A stretch of 64,000 nt of DNA from Yokenella regensburgei ATCC 49455 (GTDB taxonomy: Bacteria; Pseudomonadota; Gammaproteobacteria; Enterobacterales; Enterobacteriaceae): NCBI RefSeq assembly GCF_000735455.1, contig NZ_JMPS01000064.1:124001-188000 (forward strand), given 5' to 3'. The stretch's first letter is position 1. Each line of letters opens with the position of its first letter. Positions 39,027 to 49,933 of the stretch are shown piece by piece. The notes below the pieces were generated by a model that was given only the letters and a program-made list of their open reading frames with translations, was not told the DNA's origin and searched no databases. A program made the translations under genes and the position numbers.

Positions 39027-39103
39027 TGGTCGGCACGAGAGGATTTGAACCTCCGACCCCTGACACCCCATGACAGTGCGCTACCAGGCTGCGCTACGTG
39101 CCG
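39027..39103 (-). tRNA. proL: tRNA-Pro (anticodon GGG)
   Basis: The minus strand reads CGGCACGTAGCGCAGCCTGG at the 5' end and closes with CGTGCCGACCA, giving a 77-nt tRNA with encoded CCA. The acceptor stem is CGGCACG/CGTGCCG, the T loop TTCAAAT, and the anticodon loop ATGGGGT gives GGG. The anticodon stem has a paired change relative to the remembered E. coli proL (C-G to T-A), supporting a functional gene. It lies next to yejM as in E. coli. Confidence 0.95.
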
Positions 39104-39174
39104 ATACGTGGGCTAATACTACCCGTTTCTGTTTTGAATGCAAGCAAGCCCTCTGCTAACTGATTCATAATTAA

Positions 39175-40935
39175 TCAGTTAGCGATGAAGCGCTTCTCAT
39201 CCGTCAGAACCTGCAGCAGCAGACTGAGCTGCGGTTTCTGATCCTTCAGCTTGTCACCTTTTCGATCCCAGGTGGTGTATCTACCGTTGTTTTCGAGCAC
39301 GACGGTGATTTCCGGCGCGGTGATGGCAAGGGTATTGGTATCCGCCGAGGTCACCCAATACTGGCGGCGAGTGGCGCTGAACAGATCCTGACCCTGAGAA
39401 TATTCATTCGCCGGGGTGCTGACATGTAGCAGACGCTGCATCAGCGTGGTCATCACGTCTTTGTGACCGGTCAGCGTATTAATGCGTTGCGCTGGCGTGC
39501 CCGGCCAGTGGATAACCAACGGCACCTGCAGGGCAGGGCGTGACCAGTCGAAACCATTACGCTGAGCGTCCAGCGGAATACCGTGGGCCGCCGTGATGAT
39601 AACCACCGTGCTGTCCATCTTGCCTGAAGCCTGCAGCGCGTTCAGCACGCGGCCAATTTGTGCATCAACGTCGCCTGCTGCCTGGCTGTAACGGCGGGTA
39701 AAGCTCTGCTGCTGGCCGTCATCGATAGTGGTACCGTTCAGTGCCACCCACGAGAACCAGCGGTTATCGTTCTCAGCGTCGTGCTCGAGCCAGTTAATCC
39801 ACTGGCTGGCAGTTTGTTCATCGCTCTGATCTTTTGCCGGTGGCAATGAGAAATCGGAGAGCAACGCCTGGCGATACATCGGGCTCTGGAAACCATCAGA
39901 CGAGAACAGCCCCAGCTGGTAACCCTGCTGATTTAGCGCCGTCACCAGCGCCGCTGGCGTGCGCGTCGACAGAATGCCGTCCATGTAGCCTGCGGAAACA
40001 CCGTAGAACAGGCCGAAGATGCCGCCATCGACGGTGTTACCAGAGCTCATGTGCTGGGTGAAGGTCACGTTTTTCTGCGCGAAGCTTGCCAGTTCCGGCA
40101 TCAGCTTCTCGTAGCGCGAGTAATTCAGCCCATCAACCGTAATAAGCAGGACGTTCTGGCCCGGCCCCATATCACGGAAGTGCAGATCGCTCAGCGGATA
40201 CTGAACGGAAACGGCTTCCGGGTCGCCTTGCTCAATCAAACGACGCTGGAAGTCCTGCGCATCAAGCAGACCATGCTTCTCCAGAAACCGACGGGCGGTC
40301 ATGGGGTAGGAGAGGGGCAGGTTGGCGCGCTGCATGGTGATCGGCCGATAGAAATTGGCATCCGCCCAGATGTACATCAAATGGGAGGAGATAAAGGAGA
40401 TAAAGAACAACCACGCGACCGGCACCGCATAGCGGCGGCGACGGGTAAGGCTGCGCAGCTTTTGCCAGCTCCAGGTGGCGAACAGCATCTCAAGCAGCAA
40501 AATAACCGGTACGCTGATAAACATCAGCTGCCAGTCTCGCGCGACTTCGTTCTGGTCCGGGTTAATCACCAGTTCCCAGACGAAGGGATTAAGATGGAGG
40601 TGGAAGCGGGTAAAGACTTCGGTGTCGATGAGCAGGAGCGTCATTCCGGCGGTGGCGAGGATCGCCGACAGGAAGCGCATCAACCGCTGCGACATGACGA
40701 TAAACGTCAGTGGAAACAGGATCAGTACGTAGGTGGTAAACACCAGAAAGCTAAAGTGCCCGACAACACTCACCCAGGAGTAAAGTCTCCCGGCAAGCGT
40801 TGTCGGCCAGTCGGCGACAAAAAGATAGCGGCTACCGAGAACCATGGCCAACAGCATGTTGAACAGGGCGAACCAGTGCCCCCAGCTAACCATCTGGGAG
40901 ACTTTTTCTCGGTAAGACTGACGGTAAGTCACCAT
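39175..40935 (-). CDS. yejM: YejM (PbgA/LapC), inner-membrane regulator of LPS synthesis
   Basis: Essential-type inner-membrane protein that senses periplasmic LPS and controls LpxC degradation through LapB; it also binds cardiolipin. With the ATG at 40935 it is 586 aa, the E. coli length. Five membrane helices occupy about residues 15-190, followed by an arginine-rich linker (KLRSLTRRRRY). The periplasmic domain is sulfatase/alkaline-phosphatase-like (LLITVDGLNYSRYEK, TAAHGIPLDAQRNG) with degenerate metal ligands. It is co-transcribed with yejL, 19 bases upstream. Confidence 0.95.
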   Translation of the reverse strand: MVTYRQSYREKVSQMVSWGHWFALFNMLLAMVLGSRYLFVADWPTTLAGRLYSWVSVVGHFSFLVFTTYVLILFPLTFIVMSQRLMRFLSAILATAGMTLLLIDTEVFTRFHLHLNPFVWELVINPDQNEVARDWQLMFISVPVILLLEMLFATWSWQKLRSLTRRRRYAVPVAWLFFISFISSHLMYIWADANFYRPITMQRANLPLSYPMTARRFLEKHGLLDAQDFQRRLIEQGDPEAVSVQYPLSDLHFRDMGPGQNVLLITVDGLNYSRYEKLMPELASFAQKNVTFTQHMSSGNTVDGGIFGLFYGVSAGYMDGILSTRTPAALVTALNQQGYQLGLFSSDGFQSPMYRQALLSDFSLPPAKDQSDEQTASQWINWLEHDAENDNRWFSWVALNGTTIDDGQQQSFTRRYSQAAGDVDAQIGRVLNALQASGKMDSTVVIITAAHGIPLDAQRNGFDWSRPALQVPLVIHWPGTPAQRINTLTGHKDVMTTLMQRLLHVSTPANEYSQGQDLFSATRRQYWVTSADTNTLAITAPEITVVLENNGRYTTWDRKGDKLKDQKPQLSLLLQVLTDEKRFIAN

Positions 40936-40954
40936 ATGCTGTTGTACGTGTTCC

Positions 40955-41182
40955 TTAGTGAGCCTTGTCGTCGCTGACGGAAGACTGAAGCGCCTGGGCG
41001 AACGAACGGGCAATCGCCTGACGCTGGGCCGGAGCGACGCTGGTATTAATCAGGTTAGTCACCATATTACCCAGCACCATCAGCGACAGGTCGGTCGGCG
41101 ACTTATGTTTTTCCAGTACGTTGAGCAGTTCACTCAGCAGTTGTTCAACGTGTTCATCACTATAGCGGGAGAGTTGCGGCAT
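40955..41182 (-). CDS. yejL: YejL, small conserved cytosolic protein
   Basis: Conserved 75-aa protein (UPF0352 type) of unknown function, starting [19 protein letters not shown]. The sequence is predicted helical with no membrane segment. It is always found upstream of yejM and divergent from yejK in enterobacteria, as here. Confidence 0.92.
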   Translation of the reverse strand: MPQLSRYSDEHVEQLLSELLNVLEKHKSPTDLSLMVLGNMVTNLINTSVAPAQRQAIARSFAQALQSSVSDDKAH

Positions 41183-41315
41183 AAATCAAAATCTGTTTGT
41201 TCATGAAAGGGCAACATATTAACGTAGCACCAGCTTTTTTTCCGCTTTTTTTCTACTCTTGCACAGTCGCGCCGGGGGTGATTGAATACCGCCCGGTCTA
41301 AAAGGAGAGTTTAAC

Positions 41316-42323
41316 ATGAGTCTGGACATCAACCAGATTGCCCTGCACCAGCTTATCAAGCGTGATGAACAGAACCTTGAGCTGGTGTTGCGCGATACCC
41401 TGCTGGAGCCGACGGCAACCGTCGAAGAGATGATGGCGGAGCTGCATCGCGTCTACAGCGCCAAAAATAAAGCTTACGGCATGTTCAATGACGACAGCGA
41501 GCTGGCACAAACCCTGCGCCTGAATCGTCAGGGCGAAGAGGACTTTCTGGCGTTCAGCCGCGCGGCCACCGGTCGCCTGCGCGATGAGCTGGCGAAATAC
41601 CCGTTTGCCGAAGGCGGCATTGTCCTGTTCTGCCATTACCGCTACCTGGCGGTAGAGTACCTGCTGGTTGCAGTGCTGAATAACCTGAACAGCATGCGCG
41701 TGAATGAACAGCTGGATATCAGCGCGACGCATTATCTGGATATTAATCACGCCGACATCGTGGCGCGTATCGATCTCACCGAGTGGGAAACCAATCCGGA
41801 CTCTTCCCGCTACCTGACATTCCTGAAAGGGCGCGTGGGTCGCAAAGTGGCCGATTTCTTTATGGATTTCCTCGGCGCCAGCGAAGGGTTGAATGCGAAA
41901 GCGCAAAACCGTGGTCTGCTGCAGGCGGTAGACGACTTTACGGCAGAAGCGCAGCTCGATAAGTCCGAGCGTCAGAATGTGCGCCAGCAGGTCTACACCT
42001 ACTGCAACGAACAACTGCAGGCGGGAGAAGAGATTGAGCTGGAATCACTCTCTAAGGAGCTTGCGGGCGTTAGCGAAGTGAGTTTCCAGGAATTCACCGC
42101 GGAGAAAGGCTATGAGCTGGAAGAGAGTTTCCCGGCGGACCGCAGTACCCTGCGCCAGCTGACTAAATATGCCGGCAGCGGCGGCGGCCTGACGATTAAT
42201 TTCGATGCCATGCTGCTCGGGGAACGGATCTTCTGGGATCCGGCAACCGATACGCTGACCATCAAAGGTACACCGCCGAACCTGCGTGACCAGCTGCAGC
42301 GCCGTACTTCCGGCGGTAAATGA
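41316..42323 (+). CDS. yejK: Nucleoid-associated protein YejK (NdpA)
   Basis: Abundant nucleoid-associated protein reported to interact with topoisomerase IV and gyrase. It is 335 aa, beginning [23 protein letters not shown], with the family segment [22 protein letters not shown] near the C-terminus. AAAAGGAG precedes the ATG, and a strong terminator follows. It is divergent from yejL. Confidence 0.94.
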   Translation: MSLDINQIALHQLIKRDEQNLELVLRDTLLEPTATVEEMMAELHRVYSAKNKAYGMFNDDSELAQTLRLNRQGEEDFLAFSRAATGRLRDELAKYPFAEGGIVLFCHYRYLAVEYLLVAVLNNLNSMRVNEQLDISATHYLDINHADIVARIDLTEWETNPDSSRYLTFLKGRVGRKVADFFMDFLGASEGLNAKAQNRGLLQAVDDFTAEAQLDKSERQNVRQQVYTYCNEQLQAGEEIELESLSKELAGVSEVSFQEFTAEKGYELEESFPADRSTLRQLTKYAGSGGGLTINFDAMLLGERIFWDPATDTLTIKGTPPNLRDQLQRRTSGGK

Positions 42324-42329
42324 CAGCCA

Positions 42330-42359
42330 TAAAAAAACCCCGCAATGCGGGGTTTTTTT
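42330..42359 (+). terminator. yejK terminator
   Basis: AAAAAAACCCCGC-AAT-GCGGGGTTTTTTT, symmetric enough to act also on the convergent rplY transcript. Confidence 0.92.
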
Positions 42360-42375
42360 GACTTGTCAGCGACGA

Positions 42376-42660
42376 TTACGCGCGAACGAAGTCCATGTGA
42401 GACAGTTTGGCTTTGAACGCGTGACGCTGTACAGCCTGAACCTTCACTTTTTCTTCTTTGCCGTCGACAACCAGAGTCAGAACTTCGCTGTAGAATTCAG
42501 GTTTGTTCTGCATGTTCCACAGTTTGTCGTGATCCAGTTCGATTGCAACCGGAGCAGCTTCGCCACCATAGATGATAGCCGGGAACTTGTTAGCTGCGCG
42601 CAGGCGGCGGCTCGCACCCTTACCCTGCTCTTTACGTGCTTCTACGTTGATAGTAAACAT
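42376..42660 (-). CDS. rplY: 50S ribosomal protein L25
   Basis: L25 binds the 5S rRNA in the large subunit. It is 94 aa, the short single-domain form of enterobacteria, beginning [21 protein letters not shown] and ending [18 protein letters not shown] lies just upstream of the start. It converges with yejK. Confidence 0.97.
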   Translation of the reverse strand: MFTINVEARKEQGKGASRRLRAANKFPAIIYGGEAAPVAIELDHDKLWNMQNKPEFYSEVLTLVVDGKEEKVKVQAVQRHAFKAKLSHMDFVRA

Positions 42661-42796
42661 TGATATCTCTCTTACTTAATGTAATTCCTGCTACAGGCGA
42701 CCCAGCAGCAGGTAAGTGATCTGCTTTGCATATGGAATGCAAAAGCGGGCGGCATTATAGCCGCGAAAGCATTTCGCATCAATGGAAAAGCGACAT

Positions 42797-44554
42797 TCAG
42801 CGCAACTCATTGGCCCGACGGAAGCGTCCCTCGTAGTCGAAGACCTTTTCACGGACCTGCCAGAACTGGCCTTTCTTACGCGCCACAACGAAATCGGGAT
42901 GGCGCAGCAGAGGTTCCTGCGCCACGATATCAGCGGCCGTTATCCAGCGCAGTGGAATGCCTGGCGTGCGGGTGTGCGGGCGGATAAATAGCTGTTCGAA
43001 CGCTGTACGCTGGGCAGGGGTGTGCAGACGAAAACGCTCGCTCACGTCCGCACCGTCTTCGTCGAAATAGGTGATTTTCAGCCATTCGCCTTTCTCATCC
43101 GCCCCGTGCTGCAGCTGCATGCCGCTGCAGCGTAACACCAGCGCGTCTTTGAGCTTCAGCGCCGCTTTCAGCATATCGTCCGGGTCAACCAGCACGGTAT
43201 CGCACTCGCGGCAGCGGCGGGCGGCAATATCGTTTTCGGCATTACATTGTGGGCAGTTTTTAAAGCGGAAGCGATAATCGCACTGTTCGCGGTTGCCGTC
43301 GTCATCCTCAAGCCACCCCTGGCAGCGACGACCGAAGTGTTCAATCAGCGTACCGTCGGCGGTAGTTTTCCCCCAGAAGGTATTGGCAAAGCCGCATCCT
43401 GGGCAGAAAACCTGTACCGGGACGTTGTCACTTTTTCCTTTTGGTGCCCCCACTTCCGGGGTGTAAAGGTCGTGTGGATTACCGGCATAGTCGAGGATCA
43501 GGCAGTCGGTCTTCCCCGGGGAGAGGCGCAGTCCACGCCCCACAATCTGCTGATACAGGCTAACGGACTCGGTCGGGCGCAGAATCGCAATCAGGTCGAT
43601 ATGCGGAGCATCAAATCCGGTGGTTAGTACCGCGACGTTGACCAGAAAACGAAACTGCTGCGCTTTGAAGGCGGTTATCAGCTCATCGCGCTGCGGGCCC
43701 GGGGTTTCGCCGGTAATCAGGGCCGCATCGTCTGCGGGCAGCAGGCCGGTGATTTCCCGAGCGTGTTCGACGGTGGCGGCAAAAATCATCACCCCTTTGC
43801 GCGCTTCGGCGAACTCAATTATCTGGCTGATGATGTGCGGCGTCACGCGTTGCTGTTTTTTCAGCTCGCGGTTGAGGTCTGCCTCACTGAAAAGACCATT
43901 GCTCTGCGCCTGCAGACGGCTGAAATCGTACTGCACCACCGGCATATCGAGCCGCTCCGGCGGCGTCAGATAACCGTGCTTTATCATATAGCGCAGCGGG
44001 AGCTCATAGATGCAGTCGCGAAACAGGGCTTTCTCGGTACCGCGCACCATGCCGTGGTAGTGGAATTGATAGATCCAGCCTTTACCCAGACGAAAAGGCG
44101 TAGCAGTGAGCCCGAGCAGACGCAGGTGAGGGTTTACCCCGGTCAGATGATTAAGGATTTGCTGGTACTGGCTCTCTTCGTCGTCGCCAATGCGGTGGCA
44201 TTCATCGACAATCAGCAGCGAAAACTCGGCCTGGAAATGGTCAAGATTACGGGCGACCGATTGAACGCTGCCAAACACGACTTTGCCGTGGCTCTCTTTG
44301 CGCTTAAGCCCGGCGGCGTAGATATCGGCATCGAGGCCAAGGGCACAATATTTAGCATGGTTCTGCGCGACCAGCTCTTTGACATGCGCCAGTACAAGCA
44401 CGCGGCCACGCGCGAGCCTTGCCAGCTCGGCAATGACGAGGCTTTTTCCGGCACCGGTGGGCAGCACTATCACTGCCGGTTCGCGGTGACGACGAAAGTG
44501 GGCGAGGGTGGCGTCGACGGCTTCCTGCTGGTAGGGACGAAGGGTAAAAGTCAT
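42797..44554 (-). CDS. radD: RadD (YejH), superfamily 2 DNA-repair helicase
   Basis: SF2 ATPase that works with RecA in recombinational double-strand-break repair. It is 585 aa, close to E. coli RadD. Motifs in order are the Q-motif region [12 protein letters not shown], Walker [13 protein letters not shown] box VDECHRIGD, motif III LTATPFR, and motif [15 protein letters not shown]. The C-terminal cysteine-rich zinc region includes [21 protein letters not shown] and RCRECDT. It is divergent from rsuA. Confidence 0.95.
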   Translation of the reverse strand: MTFTLRPYQQEAVDATLAHFRRHREPAVIVLPTGAGKSLVIAELARLARGRVLVLAHVKELVAQNHAKYCALGLDADIYAAGLKRKESHGKVVFGSVQSVARNLDHFQAEFSLLIVDECHRIGDDEESQYQQILNHLTGVNPHLRLLGLTATPFRLGKGWIYQFHYHGMVRGTEKALFRDCIYELPLRYMIKHGYLTPPERLDMPVVQYDFSRLQAQSNGLFSEADLNRELKKQQRVTPHIISQIIEFAEARKGVMIFAATVEHAREITGLLPADDAALITGETPGPQRDELITAFKAQQFRFLVNVAVLTTGFDAPHIDLIAILRPTESVSLYQQIVGRGLRLSPGKTDCLILDYAGNPHDLYTPEVGAPKGKSDNVPVQVFCPGCGFANTFWGKTTADGTLIEHFGRRCQGWLEDDDGNREQCDYRFRFKNCPQCNAENDIAARRCRECDTVLVDPDDMLKAALKLKDALVLRCSGMQLQHGADEKGEWLKITYFDEDGADVSERFRLHTPAQRTAFEQLFIRPHTRTPGIPLRWITAADIVAQEPLLRHPDFVVARKKGQFWQVREKVFDYEGRFRRANELR

Positions 44555-44705
44555 AACTCAATGATATCCATTAACAGCCACATAGTATGCCACGAATCTT
44601 TTTCCTTGAGTGCCGGAAGGAGCCCGTTATACTGGTTTCTGTTATTACTTCTTTTTTCGGGATCTGTGCCCGACCTCCGGCATTATTACAGGCTAAAAAA
44701 ACCTC

Positions 44706-45413
44706 ATGCGACTTGATAAGTTTATCGCTCAGCAACTCGGCGTCAGCCGTGCTATTGCCGGGCGCGAGATCCGCGGCAGCCGCGTTACCGTGGATGGCGA
44801 CATTGTTAAAAACACCGCGTTTAAACTCGAGCCAGAGCACCATGTTGAATACGATGGTAACGCGCTGACTCAGCAGAACGGGCCACGCTACTTCATGCTT
44901 AATAAGCCGCAGGGCTACGTGTGCTCCACTGATGATCCGGATCATCCAACGGTGCTGTACTTCCTTGATGAACCTGTTGCACACAAACTGCATGCAGCGG
45001 GGCGTCTGGATATTGACACCACGGGGCTGGTACTGATGACCGACGACGGTCAGTGGTCGCACCGTATTACGTCGCCAAAACACCACTGCGAAAAAACCTA
45101 TCTGGTGAACCTGGAATCGCCGGTAAGCGACGATACCGCTGAACAGTTTGAGAAAGGCGTTCAGCTGCACAATGAAAAATCGCTGACCAAACCGGCGGTG
45201 CTTGAAGTGATTACGCCAACGGAAGTGCGCCTGACGATTAGCGAAGGTCGTTATCATCAGGTCAAACGTATGTTTGCAGCGGTGGGGAATCGCGTTGTCG
45301 GACTGCATCGTGAGCGCATTGGCGATATCACGCTCGACCCGAGCCTTGAGCCCGGAGAATACCGCCCGTTGACGGCAGAAGAGATTGCCTCCGTCGGTGC
45401 GCCGTCCAGTTAA
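44706..45413 (+). CDS. rsuA: 16S rRNA pseudouridine(516) synthase
   Basis: RsuA forms the single pseudouridine of 16S rRNA at position 516. It is 235 aa, against 231 in E. coli. An N-terminal S4-like RNA-binding domain ([22 protein letters not shown]) is followed by the synthase core with catalytic Asp in [14 protein letters not shown] and the motif [16 protein letters not shown]. bcr follows after 15 bases with its own ribosome-binding site, probably one operon. Confidence 0.95.
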   Translation: MRLDKFIAQQLGVSRAIAGREIRGSRVTVDGDIVKNTAFKLEPEHHVEYDGNALTQQNGPRYFMLNKPQGYVCSTDDPDHPTVLYFLDEPVAHKLHAAGRLDIDTTGLVLMTDDGQWSHRITSPKHHCEKTYLVNLESPVSDDTAEQFEKGVQLHNEKSLTKPAVLEVITPTEVRLTISEGRYHQVKRMFAAVGNRVVGLHRERIGDITLDPSLEPGEYRPLTAEEIASVGAPSS

Positions 45414-45428
45414 CTTCAGGAGTGATGC

Positions 45429-46622
45429 GTGACGACCAGGAAACACTCTTCGCTGGGCATTATTTTGATCCTTGGCCTGCTGGCCATGCTGATGCCGCTG
45501 TCTATCGATATGTACTTGCCTGCGCTGCCGGTTATCTCCGCGCAGTTTGGCGTACCGGCAGGCAGTGCGCAGATGACCCTGAGTACCTATATTCTGGGCT
45601 TTGCGGTCGGGCAGCTGTTGTATGGCCCGATGGCCGACAGTATCGGGCGTAAACCCGTTATCCTCGGCGGTACGCTGGTGTTCGCGGCGGCGGCGGTGGC
45701 CTGTGCGCTGTCGCAGACTATCGATCAGCTGATTATCATGCGCTTCTTCCATGGCCTGGCGGCCGCGGCGGCGAGCGTGGTGATCAACGCCCTGATGCGC
45801 GATATTTATCCGAAGGAAGAGTTCTCCCGCATGATGTCCTTCGTCATGCTGGTGACGACCATTGCGCCGCTGGTGGCACCGATGGTGGGGGGCGCGGTGC
45901 TGGTGTGGTTTAGCTGGCACACCATCTTCTGGATCCTCGCCGTTGCCGCGCTGCTCGCCTCAACGATGATCTTCTTTTTCATCAGCGAGACGCTGCCGGT
46001 GGAGCGGCGACAGAAGTTCCACATTCGTACCACGCTGGGCAACTTTGCTACGCTGTTCCGTCATAAGCGGGTGCTGAGCTACATGCTGGCAAGCGGTTTC
46101 AGCTTTGCCGGGATGTTCTCCTTCTTAAGCGCCGGGCCGTTTGTTTACATCGAGCTTAACCACGTGGCGCCGCAGCACTTTGGCTATTATTTTGCGCTGA
46201 ACATCGTCTTTTTGTTCATTATGACGATTATTAATAGCCGCTTTGTGCGGCGCATCGGGGCGCTCAACATGTTCCGCGCCGGGCTTTGGATCCAGTTCGC
46301 GATGGCGATATGGATGGTGGTGTGCGGTCTGCTGGGCGTTGGCTTCTGGTCGCTGGTGATCGGCGTGGCGGCATTTGTTGGCTGTATCTCGATGATTTCG
46401 TCAAACGCGATGGCGGTGATCCTTGATGAGTTTCCGCACATGGCGGGAACCGCATCGTCGCTTGCCGGGACATTCCGTTTTGGTATTGGGGCAATCGTGG
46501 GGGCACTGCTGTCGCTGGCGACCTTTACTTCCGCCTGGCCGATGCTGATTTCTATCGCGCTCTGCGCAACGCTTTCGATCCTTTTCTACCTTTACGCCAG
46601 CCGTCCGCGCAAAGCTGGGTAA
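45429..46622 (+). CDS. bcr: Bcr multidrug/bicyclomycin efflux transporter
   Basis: Inner-membrane MFS drug:H+ antiporter (DHA1 family, 12 helices) exporting bicyclomycin, sulfonamides and some dipeptides. It is 397 aa from a GTG start preceded by CAGGAG. Motifs are [14 protein letters not shown] in helix 1, the MFS A-motif [13 protein letters not shown], and [16 protein letters not shown]. The conserved rsuA-bcr pair matches E. coli. Confidence 0.95.
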   Translation: MTTRKHSSLGIILILGLLAMLMPLSIDMYLPALPVISAQFGVPAGSAQMTLSTYILGFAVGQLLYGPMADSIGRKPVILGGTLVFAAAAVACALSQTIDQLIIMRFFHGLAAAAASVVINALMRDIYPKEEFSRMMSFVMLVTTIAPLVAPMVGGAVLVWFSWHTIFWILAVAALLASTMIFFFISETLPVERRQKFHIRTTLGNFATLFRHKRVLSYMLASGFSFAGMFSFLSAGPFVYIELNHVAPQHFGYYFALNIVFLFIMTIINSRFVRRIGALNMFRAGLWIQFAMAIWMVVCGLLGVGFWSLVIGVAAFVGCISMISSNAMAVILDEFPHMAGTASSLAGTFRFGIGAIVGALLSLATFTSAWPMLISIALCATLSILFYLYASRPRKAG

Positions 46623-46641
46623 AAATTCAGCATTTATCATT

Positions 46642-46671
46642 AAAAACAGGGGCTAAATCAGCCCCTTTTTT
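46642..46671 (+). terminator. bcr terminator
   Basis: GGGGCT-AAATC-AGCCCC followed by six Ts, 26 bases after the bcr stop. Confidence 0.9.
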
Positions 46672-46968
46672 GACGCATATCAACGGAAATCCGCTTCTGA
46701 TTAGAGATATATGTTTCCTCTATGTAAAATCAATTTATGTAAAAAGTCACATCGTTGTAGACAAAAAGGTTGTTTTAGATCACAGAAACGGGTACATATA
46801 GCGCCAAAATGCATTCGTGAACGTTTTGTAAAACACAAGATAATAAGTCGTTAAGCCGCACCGGGTGCGGGTTTCCGTGTTTCTGTTTGGTATGCAGGAC
46901 TAAATGTCAACGATGTGTTAAAATGGATGTGAATAAATTGTGAAGCATTTTGCTTCCGGGGAAATATC
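46672..46968. other. yejG upstream region
   Basis: About 300 AT-rich bases between the bcr terminator and yejG with no gene seen. A small GC hairpin (CCGCA-CCGGG-TGCGG, followed by GTTT) lies at about 46857-46873. The yejG promoter should be here but could not be placed. Confidence 0.4.
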
Positions 46969-47313
46969 GTGAATACTATCCAGCTTTCTATTGTCCACCG
47001 CCTACCCCAGAGCTATCGCTGGTCGGCCGGTTTTGCAGGTTCCAGAGTTGAACCGATTCCGCAAAACGGCCCACAGAACGATAACTGCCTGGTCGGCCTG
47101 AAATTGCTGAGTCCGGATGGCGAAAAAGCCTGGCCGGTAATGCATACGCTCAGCCAGGCGCTGACCGATATCGAAGTCGCCTGTTCCGTACTGGAGTGCG
47201 AGGGTGAGCCGTGCCTGTTCGTCGAACGACAGGACGAATTTGCTGCCACCTGCCGACTGAAGAATTTTGGCGTGGCTATCGCCGAACCTTTTTCTGGCAA
47301 CAACCCGTTCTGA
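46969..47313 (+). CDS. yejG: YejG, conserved small protein
   Basis: 114-aa conserved enterobacterial protein of unknown biochemical function; a link to aminoglycoside tolerance has been reported for the E. coli homologue. It starts with GTG at 46969 ([22 protein letters not shown]) after CCGGGG, and ends [12 protein letters not shown]. There is no signal peptide or membrane segment. It is convergent with yejF, whose stop is only three bases away, with no terminator between. Confidence 0.92.
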   Translation: MNTIQLSIVHRLPQSYRWSAGFAGSRVEPIPQNGPQNDNCLVGLKLLSPDGEKAWPVMHTLSQALTDIEVACSVLECEGEPCLFVERQDEFAATCRLKNFGVAIAEPFSGNNPF

Positions 47314-47316
47314 ACG

Positions 47317-48906
47317 TCAGCTAAGCGACAATAGCTGGCGGGTATATTCCTGCTGCGGTGCGGCAAATACGCGCTGACATTCTCCCTGCTCCACGACTTC
47401 TCCCTGACGCAATACAATCACCTGATGGCACAGTGAACGCACTACGTGCAGATCGTGGCTGATAAAAATATACGCCAGACGATACTTCTCCTGCAGTGCT
47501 TTCAGCAGGGTGAGGATTTGCGCCTGTACGGTTCTGTCGAGCGACGACGTCGGCTCATCCAGCACGATAAGCTCTGGTTTTAAGATAAGCGCACGGGCAA
47601 TGGCGATACGCTGCCGTTGGCCACCGGAAAAGGCGGCCGGATAACGCAAGCGGCTGTCAGGCTCTAATCCCACCTCCTGCATCACCCGGATCACTTCCTG
47701 CTCACGCTGTTCTGCGCTGAGGGTGGGCTGGTGAACGCGTAAACCTTCCTCGATGATCTGCTGGACGTTAAAACGCGGGTTAAGCGATGAATTCGGATCC
47801 TGAAACACCACCTGAATCCGATGGCGCAGCGGTAAGAGCTGTTTGCGGTTGCGCCCCTGAAGCGCCTGGCCGTCAAAGACGATGTTGCCTTCAGAGGCGA
47901 TAAGACGCAGCAGCGCCAGCCCGGTGGTGCTTTTCCCGGAGCCCGATTCCCCCACCAGTCCCAGCGTTTCTCCGGCGTGCAGCGTAAAGCTTACGTTGCG
48001 CACCACCTGATTGTTATCCACCACCTTGCGCAGAATGCCTTTTCGCACCGGGAAAGCCACGCTGAGGTTCTCAACGCTGAGCAGCGGGCGGTTTTCTTCC
48101 CGCAGCGGCACCGGGTTACCGGAAGGCTCGCTGTTGAGCAACCGGCGGGTGTAGGGGTGTTGAGGCGCGAGGAAAAGGGCCGCGGCACGGTTTTGCTCGA
48201 CGCAGCGACCGTTTTGCATCACCGCGACGTTATCCGCCAGTTTACGCACAATGCTCAGGTTGTGGGTGATGAACAGCAGACCCATATTGAGCTCGTTGCG
48301 CAGTTCGCGCAGCAGTTGCAGAATTTGCGCCTGAACGGAGACGTCGAGCGCGGTAGTGGGCTCGTCGGCAATCAGCAGCTCAGGTTTGGTGAGTAACGCC
48401 ATGGCAATCATCACCCGCTGGCGTTCACCGCCGGAGAGCTGATGCGGGTAGTCGGCAAGGCGTTTTGCGGCGTTGCGAATACCGACTCTGTCGAGACAGT
48501 CGAGGATCTCGGCGCGCGCCGGGATTTTGCGCATCCCGCGATGCAGCGAAAGCACCTCATACAGCTGTTTCTCGAGAGTATGCAGCGGGTTGAGCGAGAC
48601 CATCGGCTCCTGGAATATCATCGCGATACGGTTACCGCGTACTCCGCGCAGGGTGCGCTCGTCGGCATGCAGCAGCGACTGGTTGTGAAACAGGATGTCA
48701 CCGGTGGGGTAGCTTACCGGCGGCTGGGGCAGCAGGCGCAGTACCGACAGCGCCGAGACGCTTTTTCCGGAACCGGATTCCCCGACCAGCGCCAGCGTTT
48801 CACCGGCCGCTATCTGCAGCGATAACTCGCTGACCACCGTGCGGCTTTTTCCTCTGTCGGTGAAGGCGATGGAGAGATTATCAATCTGTAGTAAGGGCGC
48901 ACTCAT
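47317..48906 (-). CDS. yejF: YejF, duplicated ATPase of the YejABEF peptide importer
   Basis: Cytosolic ATPase with two fused ABC domains powering oligopeptide import (microcin C and antimicrobial peptides in E. coli and Salmonella). From the ATG at 48906 it is 529 aa, the E. coli length. Each half has a Walker A (GESGSGKS in both) and a signature ([30 protein letters not shown]), with Walker B LLIADEP and LIVLDEP. It is the last gene of yejABEF. Confidence 0.95.
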   Translation of the reverse strand: MSAPLLQIDNLSIAFTDRGKSRTVVSELSLQIAAGETLALVGESGSGKSVSALSVLRLLPQPPVSYPTGDILFHNQSLLHADERTLRGVRGNRIAMIFQEPMVSLNPLHTLEKQLYEVLSLHRGMRKIPARAEILDCLDRVGIRNAAKRLADYPHQLSGGERQRVMIAMALLTKPELLIADEPTTALDVSVQAQILQLLRELRNELNMGLLFITHNLSIVRKLADNVAVMQNGRCVEQNRAAALFLAPQHPYTRRLLNSEPSGNPVPLREENRPLLSVENLSVAFPVRKGILRKVVDNNQVVRNVSFTLHAGETLGLVGESGSGKSTTGLALLRLIASEGNIVFDGQALQGRNRKQLLPLRHRIQVVFQDPNSSLNPRFNVQQIIEEGLRVHQPTLSAEQREQEVIRVMQEVGLEPDSRLRYPAAFSGGQRQRIAIARALILKPELIVLDEPTSSLDRTVQAQILTLLKALQEKYRLAYIFISHDLHVVRSLCHQVIVLRQGEVVEQGECQRVFAAPQQEYTRQLLSLS

Positions 48907-48907
48907 G

Positions 48908-49933
48908 CTACACCGCCTTGTTCGGGTCGAAGGCATCGCGCACGGCTTCGCCTATAAAAATCAGCAGTGATAGCAGCACTGCCACCGAGAGAAACGCGGT
49001 GATACCGAGCCACGGTGCCTGCAGGTTGTTTTTGCCCTGTAGCAACAGCTCGCCAAGCGACGGCGAACCCAGCGGCAGACCAAAGCCAAGGAAATCCAGC
49101 GAGGTCAGCGTGGTGATAGAGCTGCACAAAATAAAGGGCAGGAAGGTGAGGGTGGCCACCATCGCGTTTGGCAGCATATGGCGAAAGATAATGCCGCGAT
49201 CGTTAACGCCCATTGCCTGGGCGGCGCGGATATAGTCAAAGTTACGCGTGCGCAGAAACTCCGCGCGCACAACGCCTACCAGCGCCATCCAGCCAAAAAT
49301 AACGGTAATGGCCAGCAGCCACCAGAAGTTGGGTTGCACAACGCTTGAGAGCAGGATGATGAGAAACAGCGTCGGCATTCCTGACCACACTTCGATAAAA
49401 CGCTGGCACCACAGGTCAATCTTACCGCCGTAATAACCCTGAATCGCCCCGGCAAATACGCCCATTACGCTTGAGCACAGCGTCAGCATCAGGCCGAACA
49501 GCACCGAAATACGCGTGCCGTAGAGAATGCGCGCCAGCACGTCACTCCCGTTGGCATCGGTACCCAGCCAGTTGGTGGCCGACGGCGGGGAAGGGAAGGG
49601 CTGATCGGTGGCAAAGTTAATACTGCTGGCGCCAAAGCGAATCGGTGCCCAGATAACCCAGCCGTTCTCTGTTAACTGCTTTTGCAGCCAGGGATCCTGG
49701 TAATCGGCGTTGGTCGCGAAATCACCGCCAAACTGGGCTTCGGTGTAGTCTTTAATAAACGGTACATACAGGCTACCGCGGTATTCGACCAGCAGCGGCT
49801 TGTCGTTTGCCAGCAGTTCGGAGAACAGGCTGCAGGTAAACAGGATGAGGAACAGCCATAGCGACCAGTAACCGCGACGGTTGTGGCGAAAGCGAGCCCA
49901 GCGGGCTTCGTTGACGGGGTTTAAACGCAACAT
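48908..49933 (-). CDS. yejE: YejE, permease of the YejABEF peptide importer
   Basis: Inner-membrane permease subunit (DppC/OppC type), 341 aa as in E. coli. The N-terminal helix is WSLWLFLILFTCSLFSELLA; a long periplasmic loop follows, then the BPD_transp_1 core with the EAA-type loop (AEFLRTRNFDYIRAAQAMGVNDRGIIFRHML is split across that region). It overlaps yejB by one base and is one base from yejF, indicating tight operon packing. Confidence 0.95.
   Translation of the reverse strand: MLRLNPVNEARWARFRHNRRGYWSLWLFLILFTCSLFSELLANDKPLLVEYRGSLYVPFIKDYTEAQFGGDFATNADYQDPWLQKQLTENGWVIWAPIRFGASSINFATDQPFPSPPSATNWLGTDANGSDVLARILYGTRISVLFGLMLTLCSSVMGVFAGAIQGYYGGKIDLWCQRFIEVWSGMPTLFLIILLSSVVQPNFWWLLAITVIFGWMALVGVVRAEFLRTRNFDYIRAAQAMGVNDRGIIFRHMLPNAMVATLTFLPFILCSSITTLTSLDFLGFGLPLGSPSLGELLLQGKNNLQAPWLGITAFLSVAVLLSLLIFIGEAVRDAFDPNKAV

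Noticed and set aside
39027-39103. tRNA-Pro as an integration site for a mobile element
   Set aside because: No integrase, direct repeat of the tRNA 3' end or island genes flank it; neighbours are core genes.
44571-45920. 449-codon minus-strand open frame opposite rsuA and bcr
   Set aside because: It lies antisense to two well-recognised genes, is rich in His, Arg and Gln as expected of a shadow frame, and has no family-like motif.
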